Shown: positions 34,876 to 43,037 of the stretch, one piece after another
How the letters are laid out: every line of letters begins with the position of its first letter
How positions within the stretch are numbered: the stretch's first letter is position 1
From: CBDBJR01 sp965206445
Lineage (GTDB): Bacteria; Pseudomonadota; Gammaproteobacteria; Arenicellales; Poriferihabitantaceae
Assembly (NCBI GenBank): GCA_965206445.1
Contig: CBDBJR010000002.1
Coordinates: forward strand, 2,232,001 to 2,296,000
DNA: 64,000 nucleotides
Direction of reading: 5' to 3'
Notes under the pieces: model-generated
Databases searched by the model: none
Told to the model about the DNA's origin: nothing
What the model saw: the letters and a program-made list of their open reading frames with translations, nothing else
Position numbers and translations under genes: made by a program

Positions 34876-35520
34876 TTATTCATAAGAGGTCAGGTCACTG
34901 TCCTTAACAAAGATAACATTAGAGCCATCACTGAATTTAGGGCAGGCCTTCACAATAGAAATCTTCACCTGTTCTTCTAGCTGAGTTCCTTCTGCATCAA
35001 CGATATTGAACACCAGCCCCTTTTTTTTAACTTGATACTCAAAGCTATCAGCAGAGTAGGCATAAGCGATCAGCCCCTTAGGCTGCTTTTTATAAAACAG
35101 GGTGCGATCATTAGCTGCAATCCCATCAGACTGAAACCCATCACAGGACTCACCTGTAACCGCCGGACTAAGCCGCTTAGGACCAGATATAAGACTGAAG
35201 TCAATCCCAGCCAGCTTAGCATACTCTTCCGCTTTTTTTCGATGTTGTTGAACCGAGTTCAGATATTTGCGTTTACTGTCTTTATAATGTTTGGCTAAAT
35301 CAGACGAACCAGAGGTCCTTGCCTCTGTGATTTCATCTGCGTCTTTTTGATATACTTCGGCTGATTTAAGATGGCTTTTTGCTTTTTTAATGTACTCCGC
35401 CTTCTGTTCTGGAGTTACATCAGCATAAGACAGGGAGATATAGGGCAATGGGGCATAGGACAGGGCTAAAAACAAAAATGAACAGAAAACAACCCAGGTG
35501 CGATATTTCTGTTTATTCAT
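34876..35520 (-). CDS. Hypothetical secreted protein, paralog 1
   Basis: 214 residues, not recognised. Signal peptide ends near SLSYADVTP. Mature protein: a charged Lys/Glu-rich helical region (about 30-90, coiled-coil-like) and a C-terminal domain with GESCDGFQSDGIAANDRTLF and ACPKFSDGSNVIFVKDSDL. Two Cys may form a disulfide. ATG 35520 has GAGGAAA upstream. The first codons (MNKQKY) and the leader are shared with tctC. Paralog 2 is at 35998-36630. Confidence 0.7.
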   Translation of the reverse strand: MNKQKYRTWVVFCSFLFLALSYAPLPYISLSYADVTPEQKAEYIKKAKSHLKSAEVYQKDADEITEARTSGSSDLAKHYKDSKRKYLNSVQQHRKKAEEYAKLAGIDFSLISGPKRLSPAVTGESCDGFQSDGIAANDRTLFYKKQPKGLIAYAYSADSFEYQVKKKGLVFNIVDAEGTQLEEQVKISIVKACPKFSDGSNVIFVKDSDLTSYE

Positions 35521-35690
35521 AATCAATTTCCTCGAATTGGTTTGGATAGATGGGCGTCCGGTTCGCATGGTTGATTGTGCACAGACGCATAGCGTGTACG
35601 GCTGCCCCTTGATTGCGTTTTGACGGGCATCATGTAAAACAAACCGCCGAGAATACCCAATTGTCGCGCCGATGTCGAGTGCCGAACGGG
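35518..35690 (-). repeat. tctC leader repeat, copy B
   Basis: Same landmarks as copy A. Copies B and C are much closer to each other than to A, consistent with a recent tandem duplication of the whole cassette. Confidence 0.75.
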
Positions 35691-35734
35691 ATAACGCACG
35701 GCAGGCAGCGGCGGTTGTGCCGGCGGTTTAACGG

Positions 35735-35806
35735 CGCATCGACGAATGGGGTACCGTGATAGCCTGGGCGCGGTACAAGCCGGGAAATGCCGAGCGGCTG
35801 ACAGTA
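35735..35806 (+). pseudogene. Fragment of aldehyde dehydrogenase 5' region (remnant B)
   Basis: Starts gcatcgacgaatgggg and runs to gagcggctgac, matching about 39423-39490. Joined directly to a tctC fragment, the same junction as in remnant A. Confidence 0.7.
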
Positions 35807-35807
35807 G

Positions 35808-35992
35808 CTTGCTGGAATATCCATTGCAGCCATTCAGCGCGCCCGTCCGGGGCGTCCTTGGGCGCGATAGAAGCCACGGAATCCCGGCAGCGGCGTGAAC
35901 TCGAGGCCGGCAGCGGTCAGACCCGGCACCTCGGCAACGGTGCGGGCGCTGCTTTCAGGATGGCCAGAATCGGCTTGAAATCACGGGGATAC
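35808..35992 (-). pseudogene. tctC 3' fragment (remnant B)
   Basis: Matches tctC codons around 31160-31335 with the same internal damage as remnant A. Abuts the stop of paralog 2. Confidence 0.75.
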
Positions 35993-35997
35993 ACAAA

Positions 35998-36630
35998 TTA
36001 TTCATAAGAGGTCAGGTCACTGTCCTTAACAAAGATAACAGTAGAGCCATCACTGAACTTAGGACAGGCCTTCACAATAGAAATATTCACATTTGCTTCC
36101 AGCCGGGTTCCTTCAACATCAACCACATTATACGTCAGTCCCTTTTTTCTAACTTGATATTCAAAGCTATCAGCAGAGTAGGCGTAAGCAATCAGCCCCT
36201 TAGGCTGCTTTTTATAAAACAGGGTGCGATCATTAGCTGCAATCCCATCAGCCTGAAACCCATCACAGGACTCGCCTGTAACCGCCGGACTGAGCCGTTT
36301 AGGGCCTAATATAAGACTGAAGTCAATCCCAGCCAGCTCAGCATACTCTTCCGCTTTTTTTAGATTTTGTTGAACGGCTCTCAGATACTCATTTTTGTAG
36401 CCTCTAGACCGCGATGAACGAGATGCCCTTTCCTCTGGGATTAGATCTGCGCTTTTTTGATTTGCTTCGGCTCTTTCAAGATGATCTTTTGCTTTTTTAA
36501 TGTACTCCGCTTTCTGGGCGGGGGTTACATCAGCATAAGACAGGGAGATATAGGGCAATGGGGCATAGGACAGGGCTAAAAACAAAAATGAACAGAAAAC
36601 AACCCAGGTGCGATATTTCTGTTTATTCAT
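35998..36630 (-). CDS. Hypothetical secreted protein, paralog 2
   Basis: 210 residues, clearly paralogous to the gene at 34876-35520: nearly identical signal peptide and C-terminal domain, with most differences in the charged helical region (about 40-80). Signal peptide ends near SLSYADVTP. ATG 36630 has the same GAGGAAA site and MNKQKY start. Function unknown; the two copies may be diversifying. Confidence 0.7.
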   Translation of the reverse strand: MNKQKYRTWVVFCSFLFLALSYAPLPYISLSYADVTPAQKAEYIKKAKDHLERAEANQKSADLIPEERASRSSRSRGYKNEYLRAVQQNLKKAEEYAELAGIDFSLILGPKRLSPAVTGESCDGFQADGIAANDRTLFYKKQPKGLIAYAYSADSFEYQVRKKGLTYNVVDVEGTRLEANVNISIVKACPKFSDGSTVIFVKDSDLTSYE

Positions 36631-36800
36631 AATCAATTTCCTCGAATTGGTTTGGATAGATGGGCGTCCGGTTCGCATGGTTGATTGTGCATAGACGCAT
36701 AGCGTGTACGGCTGCCCTTTGATTGCGTTTTGACGGGCATCATGTAAAACAAGCCGCCGAGAATACCCAATTGTCGCGCCGATGTCGAGTGCCGACCGGG
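36628..36800 (-). repeat. tctC leader repeat, copy C
   Basis: Leader of paralog 2, nearly identical to copy B (agcgtgtacggctgcc, cgccgagaatacccaattgt). Confidence 0.75.
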
Positions 36801-36843
36801 ATAACGCACGGCAGGCAGCGGCGGTTGTGCCGGCGGTTTAACG

Positions 36844-37030
36844 GCGCATCGACGAATGGGGTACCGTGATAGCCCGGGCGCGGTACAAGCCGGGAAACGC
36901 CGAGCGGCTGGCCAACTCGCCGTGTCCGATACCGAACCTGGCAACATCACCGATAAAACCGCCAACCGCCACAAGACGCCGGGCACACTACGCCACCTGA
37001 TACGGATACGCACCGTCGGCCTGACCGGGC
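36844..37030 (+). pseudogene. Fragment of aldehyde dehydrogenase 5' region (remnant C)
   Basis: Longest of three: matches about 39422-39612, covering the codons for RIDEWVTAVAWALYKPENAA through GTLRDLMRVRTVGL, with many substitutions. The remnant runs straight into a tctB fragment. Confidence 0.75.
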
Positions 37031-37236
37031 GGAAAGTCCACGCATCCCGGCACACACTCGCGCAGACGGATGCCAGTGCGTCCTCGGTGCTGGCGTTATC
37101 GCTTCGCCTGGGCGCAACGTACCGCTCGACCGGGCGACAGCGCGATACCGGTCGCCCGATAGCGGCGACGGCAATCAGCAACTATACCGCCCGCAACCAG
37201 ATCGAGGTGCCGAACCTGCATATTCCTATGATGTGA
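37031..37236 (-). pseudogene. tctB fragment
   Basis: Matches the first half of tctB (about 30622-30830), for example cgataccNgtNgcccgat, gcgacggcaatca and gtcgaggNgccgaac. No reading frame survives. Lies between the aldehyde dehydrogenase fragment and the patatin gene 3' end. Confidence 0.7.
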
Positions 37237-37252
37237 AAAGGGCACGGGAATA

Positions 37253-38359
37253 TTAAACCTGTTTAGGGGCACCATCTTTTTTAGAGAGGCCCATCTTTTT
37301 AAGGGGGCCAACCTGTTTAGGGGCACCATCTTTGATTGTGTCCAAGGATGGCCCCCTATAATTATTCAACAATAGCGCAATGGCAGATGGACCGTATTGG
37401 GCATACCAGAAATCACCCATTTTCCGCAGGTGTTTGATGTTTTCCTCATCAAAATCGTCCATGGCGTCATCCGGCGGCGGATCCGGCAAATCATCTTTGC
37501 TCATGTTGGAATTCACGCGGATACAAGTGCCCGGCTTGGTAATGGTAAGCGCCTGATACGCTACCGCCCGCTCATCGGTTAATATATTAAGGATATCGCC
37601 CTTGAAGGCCCACCCCAGCACACCCCATTTACGCGAATCAGGGCCATTAATTTTTCTCGTGCGATAACCGGTTCCGATAGAGAGCACCCGCAGATTATCA
37701 ATCCCTATGCCGTCCCAGGCTTTTCGGGCTTCCGCAATGGCGCACATGGTTGGGTTATTGGCGACAACCCCCCCATCCACCAACCAGAATTTTTCTGTAC
37801 CGATGCCCATATCCCGAGTCGGGAAATACGTTGGCGCCGCACTGGACGCATCCGCTACCTCGCAAGAGAGCAGCGCGCGGTGACTGGCCTCGGTGGATTT
37901 TATGACTAACGGCTTACGTCGCTCTATGGCATACGTAGTCACAAGTACATGCTTATCCTCCGGTACCGTACCAATCGTGGCCTTACCCAGTGCGGCTGCC
38001 AGCACTCTGGTTTTGCCCGAAGCCTCATATTTGGGTGCGTTAACGCGGTCAAATTCAAACCACCCTTTGTTTTCCGTAAATATAGTCCTGGCTGTCTTAT
38101 AGTCATACAAGCTGCTGATCTTATTCACTGTTAATCCGGTAGTCGCCAGTGCCAGGGCAATAATACTACCGGTACTGGCGCCGGCATAAAAATCAACGCA
38201 ATCGCGAATACTCTTGCCGTGTTGGTCCATCAATGCCTGCTCAACCCGCATTAAGAATTGTGCTGTTGCCACACCACGGATACCGCCACCATCAAGAGAT
38301 AAAATCAACTTGTTTTTAGAACCATTGTCGTCGGTTAACGCCGAAGTATCGTTTGTCAT
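37253..38359 (-). CDS. Patatin-like phospholipase
   Basis: 368 residues. Oxyanion hole DGGGIRGV near residue 23, nucleophile elbow GASTGS near 60, and catalytic Asp in WLVDGGVVANNP near 200: the complete Ser-Asp dyad. Such enzymes hydrolyse membrane lipids; some are anti-phage effectors (CapV in CBASS), but no cyclic-nucleotide synthase gene is present here. The last ~30 residues are a repetitive KDGAPKQV / PLKKMGLSKK tail made from a 53-bp near-repeat. ATG 38359 has GAGGGTG upstream. AT-richer than the core. Confidence 0.88.
   Translation of the reverse strand: MTNDTSALTDDNGSKNKLILSLDGGGIRGVATAQFLMRVEQALMDQHGKSIRDCVDFYAGASTGSIIALALATTGLTVNKISSLYDYKTARTIFTENKGWFEFDRVNAPKYEASGKTRVLAAALGKATIGTVPEDKHVLVTTYAIERRKPLVIKSTEASHRALLSCEVADASSAAPTYFPTRDMGIGTEKFWLVDGGVVANNPTMCAIAEARKAWDGIGIDNLRVLSIGTGYRTRKINGPDSRKWGVLGWAFKGDILNILTDERAVAYQALTITKPGTCIRVNSNMSKDDLPDPPPDDAMDDFDEENIKHLRKMGDFWYAQYGPSAIALLLNNYRGPSLDTIKDGAPKQVGPLKKMGLSKKDGAPKQV
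37257..37333 (+). repeat. Short tandem repeat at the patatin 3' end
   Basis: The 23-base block starting acctgtttaggggcaccat recurs after 53 bases (37257 and 37310), with a related aggNNccatctttt block between. It encodes the charged C-terminal tail of the patatin protein. Confidence 0.6.
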
Positions 38360-38428
38360 ATTTTCACCCTCACGCTCTGGTTTACTGTACTTGATTTAAG
38401 GATAGAAAGCCTGTGCATGGTCGGTGAA

Positions 38429-38481
38429 TTCAGCCCCGAATGCAACCGGCAAGCCTATGCCGGATAATGCCTGATTTGGCG
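38429..38481 (+). repeat. Dispersed ~50-bp repeat, copy 4
   Basis: ttcagccccgaatgcaacc, then cctatgccggataatgcctg and atttggcg. Lies between the ankyrin gene stop and the patatin start, on the upstream side of patatin. Confidence 0.6.
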
Positions 38482-38516
38482 TTTTCATGTAAAACTCCTC
38501 TTCGATTGATACTCCA

Positions 38517-39179
38517 TCATTGAGCAGCCTCAATAGCACCGTGCGCACGCAGCAATGCCGCGGTTTCGTCCGCATGAAAGCCAACCGCTCTGTCCAGCGG
38601 TGTCTCGTCAAACTCGGACCTTGCATTCACATCCGCGCCATGGCGCAACAGCAGTTCCGCGGTATCGCGGGCGTTGGCAAACGCGGCATTGTGCAACGGT
38701 GTCAGGCCATACTCAGCCCTTGCATTCACATCCGCGCCATGCCGCAACAGCAGTTCCGCGACATCGCGGGTGTTGGCATCATACCCCGCCAGGTGCAACG
38801 GCGTCTCGGCAAACTGATTCTTTGCATGTACATCCGCACCATGCCGCAACAGGGGCTCCACGGCATCGCGGGCGTTGGCAGCCGTCGCACTGTGCAACGG
38901 CGTCCAGCCGCTCTCATTGCTTGCCTTCACGTCTGCCCCGCTGTCAATCATCGCCTGCATGTCGGCGGGGGTGAAAGACTGGTAGATTGCTCTGATTTTG
39001 TCCCACTTTTCCGCCGCGACCAGGGCTGCATATAACAGGCAGCGGGAGTTTGCCTTGCAGTCGGGCAGATGGGCGTTGGCGTTGGCCGCGCCGACGGCGA
39101 CGACGGGCGATACAATCAGCAAGCAGATCGCGAGCATCACGCCTTTGGGGCTGGCGCCTTTGGGGCTGGCGCTTTCCAT
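38517..39179 (-). CDS. Secreted ankyrin-repeat protein
   Basis: 220 residues with an N-terminal hydrophobic signal (about 15-35) and four to five ankyrin repeats from about residue 75 onward (TPLHSATAANARDAVEPLLR, TPLHLAGYDANTRDVAELLL, TPLHNAAFANARDTAELLLR, TPLDRAVG). Units are 33 residues with HGADVNAR turns. ATG 39179 follows AGAGGAT. Ankyrin proteins bind other proteins and are frequent in host-associated bacteria; no partner is evident. Confidence 0.87.
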   Translation of the reverse strand: MESASPKGASPKGVMLAICLLIVSPVVAVGAANANAHLPDCKANSRCLLYAALVAAEKWDKIRAIYQSFTPADMQAMIDSGADVKASNESGWTPLHSATAANARDAVEPLLRHGADVHAKNQFAETPLHLAGYDANTRDVAELLLRHGADVNARAEYGLTPLHNAAFANARDTAELLLRHGADVNARSEFDETPLDRAVGFHADETAALLRAHGAIEAAQ

Positions 39180-39305
39180 TTTAGTATCCTCTGTCGGGTT
39201 TGCTGGTACAGCGGCGATTATGCGCAAACGGGCTGCGGCTGTACAGGCAATTGAGTCGGCGGCGCATTACCGCTAGACTAGCCGGGTTTTGTACCCGATA
39301 CCGAC

Positions 39306-40739
39306 ATGATGACCACAACCGATAACCGCGCAGCCGATAACCCCGCCGAGCCGGCAATCATCGAGCAGCTGATTGAGAACGCACGCCAGGCCATGGCAAC
39401 GATTGCGTCGGCGGATCAAGCGCGCATCGACGAATGGGTTACCGCGGTGGCCTGGGCGCTGTACAAGCCGGAAAATGCCGCGCGGCTGGCCGAGCTCGCG
39501 GTGGCCGATACCGGGCTGGGCAACGTCGCCGATAAAACCGTCAAAAACCGGCGCAAGACGCTGGGCACGCTGCGCGATCTGATGCGGGTGCGCACCGTCG
39601 GTCTGCTCGAGCACGATGCACCGCGCGGGCTGGTGCGCTACGGCAAGCCGGTGGGGGTGGTGGCGGCGATTACCCCGTCCACCAACCCGGTGGCGACGCC
39701 GGTGAATAAGGCGATGATGGCGCTCAAGGGCGCGAACGCGCTGATTGTCTCCCCCTCCCCCGCCGGCTGGAACAGCACGCACGCGGCGGTGGCGTTGATG
39801 CGCGATGCGCTGCTGCGCGCCGGGGCGCCGAGCGATCTGGTGCAGATCGTCCCCGCGCCGGTGTCGCGCTCGCTGACCCGGCTGCTGATGCGGCAGGCCG
39901 ATCTGGTGGTCGCCACCGGCTCACAGAATTCGGTGCGCGACGCCTACAGCAGCGGCACCCCGGCCATCGGCGTCGGCGCCGGCAACGTGCCGGTGGTGAT
40001 CGACAGCAGCGCCGAGCTCGACGTAGCGGCTGAGAAAATCCGCCGCTCGAAGACGTTCGATAACGCCACTTCGTGTTCTTCGGAAAACAGCCTGATCATC
40101 CTCGACGACGTCTACGACGATGCGCTGCGGGCGTTGCAGGCGGTCGGTGCCTACCGTACGTCGGCGGCGGAAAAATCGGCCATCGCTGCGCAGCTGTGGG
40201 TGGATAACCGGCTGAACCGCCGGCTTATCGCCACCGATGCGGACCGGTTTGCCCGCGCCGTCGGGCTGGCGGCGGCGGCCGAGCAGGCGCGGTTTTTTCT
40301 GGTTGAGGAGGCGGCGTTCGACCCGCAGTCGCCGTTCGCCGGGGAAAAACTGAGTCTGGTGGTGAGCGTATACCGCGCCCGCGATTTCGACCATGCGGTG
40401 GCGTTGGTGCAGCGCGTGCTCGCCGTCCAGGGCAAGGGGCATTCCTGCGGCATTCACACCCGCACTGCGGCCCATGCGACCCGCCTGGCGGAGGAGATCG
40501 ACGTCGTGCGGGTGCTGGTCAACCAGGCGCACGCCCAGGGTAACGGCGGCAGTTTCGACAATGCCCTGAATTTCACGCTGTCGATGGGCTGCGGAACCTG
40601 GGGCGGCAACAGCATATCGGAAAATCTGAATTACCGGCACTTCATCAATATCACCCATCTGGTGCGTACCATCGACGCGGACCAGCCCGACGAGCAGGCG
40701 CTGTTTGGCGAACACATCGGGAAATATGGCCGCGACTAG
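39306..40739 (+). CDS. sauS: CoA-acylating aldehyde dehydrogenase, probably sulfoacetaldehyde dehydrogenase (SauS-like)
   Basis: 477 residues of the acylating ALDH branch. The catalytic Cys is in TSCSSENS near residue 256; AITPSTNPVATPVNKAMMAL near 124 and GVGAGNVPVVID near 224 form the cofactor region. NLNYRHFINITHLVRTI at the C-terminus is typical of the EutE/SauS group. In sulfoacetate degradation SauS interconverts sulfoacetyl-CoA and sulfoacetaldehyde. The next gene is an AMP-forming ligase, as in sauS-sauT. Acetaldehyde or another aldehyde cannot be excluded. Three fragments of its 5' region lie at 34618, 35735 and 36844. Confidence 0.75.
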   Translation: MMTTTDNRAADNPAEPAIIEQLIENARQAMATIASADQARIDEWVTAVAWALYKPENAARLAELAVADTGLGNVADKTVKNRRKTLGTLRDLMRVRTVGLLEHDAPRGLVRYGKPVGVVAAITPSTNPVATPVNKAMMALKGANALIVSPSPAGWNSTHAAVALMRDALLRAGAPSDLVQIVPAPVSRSLTRLLMRQADLVVATGSQNSVRDAYSSGTPAIGVGAGNVPVVIDSSAELDVAAEKIRRSKTFDNATSCSSENSLIILDDVYDDALRALQAVGAYRTSAAEKSAIAAQLWVDNRLNRRLIATDADRFARAVGLAAAAEQARFFLVEEAAFDPQSPFAGEKLSLVVSVYRARDFDHAVALVQRVLAVQGKGHSCGIHTRTAAHATRLAEEIDVVRVLVNQAHAQGNGGSFDNALNFTLSMGCGTWGGNSISENLNYRHFINITHLVRTIDADQPDEQALFGEHIGKYGRD

Positions 40740-42309
40740 CCGCCGACCCCGCGCCATGCAGACCATTCGCGCCTACATCGACCACCACGCCCGCCGGTGC
40801 GGTGAGCAGACATTCCTGATTGCCGCGGACAGCGGGGTTGCGCTGAGCTTTGGCCGCCTCAAGGCTGAGGTCGATCGCATCGGCGCCGAACTCGACCGCA
40901 TGGGGCTGCCGGCGGGCGCCCGGGTCGCGTTCCTGCTGGATAACAGCGTGTGGACGGCGCTGCTGTTTTTCGGCGTCATGGCCAACAACCGGGTCATCGT
41001 GCCGCTGAACGCGGTCGCCGGGCGGGTGCAGTTGCAGCACGTGCTGGCGCATTCGGACGTGCAGACGGTATTGGTATCCGAGCAATACGCCGCCCGGGTT
41101 GATGCATTGATGGCGGCGGTGGGGCGGCCCATCCGGGTGGTGCGGGCTGATCCGGCGACCGGGCCGGCGTGGCCGACCGATGCCGCGGCCGGGCCGGCCT
41201 GCGCCGCCGCACCGCAGGCGCAGAGCACGGCGTTATTGTTGTATACCTCGGGCTCGACCGGGCTGCCCAAAGGGGCGCTGCTGTCGCATCGGGCGGTGGT
41301 CAGCGGCGGCCGCAACGTCGCCGGCGGACACGCGCTGAGCAGCGCCGACCGCGCGCTGTGCGTACTGCCGGTCTACCATATCAACGGCGCGATGGTGACG
41401 CTGGCCGCACCGCTGGTCAGCGGCAGCAGCGTGGTCCTGCCGGCCCGCTTCAGTGCCGGCGCTTTCTGGCCGCTGGTGGCGCAATACCAATGCACCTGGT
41501 CGAGTGTGGTGCCGACGATGATCAAATATCTGCTCGACCGCGCGGCGCAGGAGCCGTTCCGGTTTGGTGATGATGCGCGGCTGGCCTGTTTTCGTTTCGG
41601 CCGCTCGGCTTCCGCGCCGTTGGCGGCGGTGACGCTGCGGCAGTGGGAAGAGACGTTCCGGGTGCCGATGATCGAAACCATCGGCCTGACGGAAACCGCC
41701 GGCACCGTGGCCACCAACCCGATGCCGCCGGCGGTGCGCAAACCGGGGTCGGTCGGGCTGCCGTTTGGCAATCAAATCCGCGTGGTTGACGAGCACGACC
41801 GGGACTGTCCGCCCCGGGTGACCGGCGAATTGCTGATTCGCGGCGACAACCTGCTCGACGGCTACTACAAAAACCCGACGGCCACCGCGGCCGCATTTAC
41901 CGGGGAATGGTTTCGCACCGGTGATCTCGGCCTGCAGGATGAGGCCGGCTATCTGTTCATCACCGGGCGGCTGAAAGAGTTGATCATCCGTGGCGGGGAA
42001 AACATTGCGCCGCGGGAGATTGACGACGTGCTGTATCAGCATGAGGCCGTACTCGAGGCGGCGGCGGTCGGCGTTGATGACGCCGCTTACGGCCAGGAGG
42101 TTGTCGCCTGTGTCGTCGTGCGCGCCGGCTATCGCTGCTCGCAGCAGGAATTGCAGGATTTTTGCTGCGCTGAGGTCGGCGAGGTCAAGGCCCCCAAGGC
42201 CATCTATTTTATGGCCGAGCTACCCAAAGGGCCGTCGGGGAAAATTCTGCGGCTGCAACTGCCGACGTTGATTGCCGCGCTGCAAGCGGGCGGCAATCAA
42301 CGCCGGTAA
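40726..42309 (+). CDS. AMP-forming acyl-CoA ligase, candidate sulfoacetate-CoA ligase (SauT-like)
   Basis: 527 residues of the ANL adenylating superfamily. P-loop LLLYTSGSTGLPKGALLSHR near residue 167, A5 GLTETAG, hinge/A8 FITGRLKELIIRGGENIAPR near 412, and the catalytic Lys in GPSGKILR near 508. The family joins a carboxylate to CoA through an acyl-AMP. Start uncertain: ATG 40726 overlaps the ALDH stop by 14 bases; ATG 40756 is also reasonable. The pairing with an acylating ALDH suggests conversion of a carboxylate to an aldehyde; sulfoacetate is one candidate. Confidence 0.85.
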   Translation: MAATSRRPRAMQTIRAYIDHHARRCGEQTFLIAADSGVALSFGRLKAEVDRIGAELDRMGLPAGARVAFLLDNSVWTALLFFGVMANNRVIVPLNAVAGRVQLQHVLAHSDVQTVLVSEQYAARVDALMAAVGRPIRVVRADPATGPAWPTDAAAGPACAAAPQAQSTALLLYTSGSTGLPKGALLSHRAVVSGGRNVAGGHALSSADRALCVLPVYHINGAMVTLAAPLVSGSSVVLPARFSAGAFWPLVAQYQCTWSSVVPTMIKYLLDRAAQEPFRFGDDARLACFRFGRSASAPLAAVTLRQWEETFRVPMIETIGLTETAGTVATNPMPPAVRKPGSVGLPFGNQIRVVDEHDRDCPPRVTGELLIRGDNLLDGYYKNPTATAAAFTGEWFRTGDLGLQDEAGYLFITGRLKELIIRGGENIAPREIDDVLYQHEAVLEAAAVGVDDAAYGQEVVACVVVRAGYRCSQQELQDFCCAEVGEVKAPKAIYFMAELPKGPSGKILRLQLPTLIAALQAGGNQRR

Positions 42310-42344
42310 ACAGACGCCAAACCGGCGCCGGTAACAACGCGCTA

Positions 42345-42929
42345 TCACTCCGTCTGGATCAAGTCAAGCAGCCGATTGGACTGTTCAAACAGCCGCATAT
42401 TCTTGTCGATTTGATAGCGCCCTTCGTGTAGCGATTCGGGCTCCCATTCACTGCGCGCAGCGGCAAAGAAATCACCGCCGTAGACGTGGATCGCCCCGGT
42501 CAAACGGGGAATCGGGTTGGTAACCGAGTGAATAATATCCCGACCGAGCGGCTTGACGTCTTTGGCCGACAGCGCCTCGGCACCGGCGGCCTCAATCGCG
42601 CCGTTGGCATCGCCTTTGACCCGCCGCCAAAAGATGTTGTCTTCGCGCCCGGTATAGACCGAAATCACCGCCCACATATTGTGATTATGCGGCATCAGCG
42701 TCATGTACGGCCCCCAGACCACGTTCAGGATGGTCAGATCGGGGGCATGGTAGAGCTTGTATATCCCCGCCCGGGCCGGCTCCCCCAGCCCGGCGAGCAC
42801 CCGGTCTGGCTCGCTGACCGCCCGTTGCGCCACTTCGCGCACTGCTTTGTGGCTGGTATCTTCGGCATAGGCCGCGCGACAATCGGCGACAAACTGTTCT
42901 ACGGAAAACATGGGTTCTACGGAAAACAT
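42345..42929 (-). CDS. Cysteine dioxygenase-type cupin
   Basis: 194 residues. A cupin metal site shows as MPHNHNMWAVISVYTGRED (HxH plus later acidic residues) near residue 80, and a further His in DIIHSVTNP near 130 serves as the third ligand. This matches the predicted thiol-dioxygenase family (cysteine, 3-mercaptopropionate and related thiols). It points toward the ligase gene, so the two converge. The N-terminus has an 18-bp duplication giving MFSVEPMFSVEQ, so either Met may start the protein. Confidence 0.75.
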   Translation of the reverse strand: MFSVEPMFSVEQFVADCRAAYAEDTSHKAVREVAQRAVSEPDRVLAGLGEPARAGIYKLYHAPDLTILNVVWGPYMTLMPHNHNMWAVISVYTGREDNIFWRRVKGDANGAIEAAGAEALSAKDVKPLGRDIIHSVTNPIPRLTGAIHVYGGDFFAAARSEWEPESLHEGRYQIDKNMRLFEQSNRLLDLIQTE

Positions 42930-42969
42930 GGCTATTTCTACTTTATATTGATGCGCTGTTGTTTGGAAA

Positions 42970-43028
42970 GGAGAACGGGTTTTCCAACCCGTTTATTTTG
43001 AAAAAACGGACAGGAATGTCCGTTCTCC
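42970..43028 (-). repeat. Double-hairpin palindromic element downstream of dnaB
   Basis: Outer inverted repeat ggagaac/gttctcc encloses two hairpins with 7-bp stems and 4-base loops: acgggtt-ttcc-aacccgt and acggaca-ggaa-tgtccgt. This looks like a BIME/REP unit and may end dnaB transcription. Confidence 0.7.
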
Positions 43029-43037
43029 TGTTCCTGC

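Noticed and set aside
37253..38359. CapV-type CBASS effector operon
   Set aside because: Patatin dyad is present but no CD-NTase gene adjoins it.
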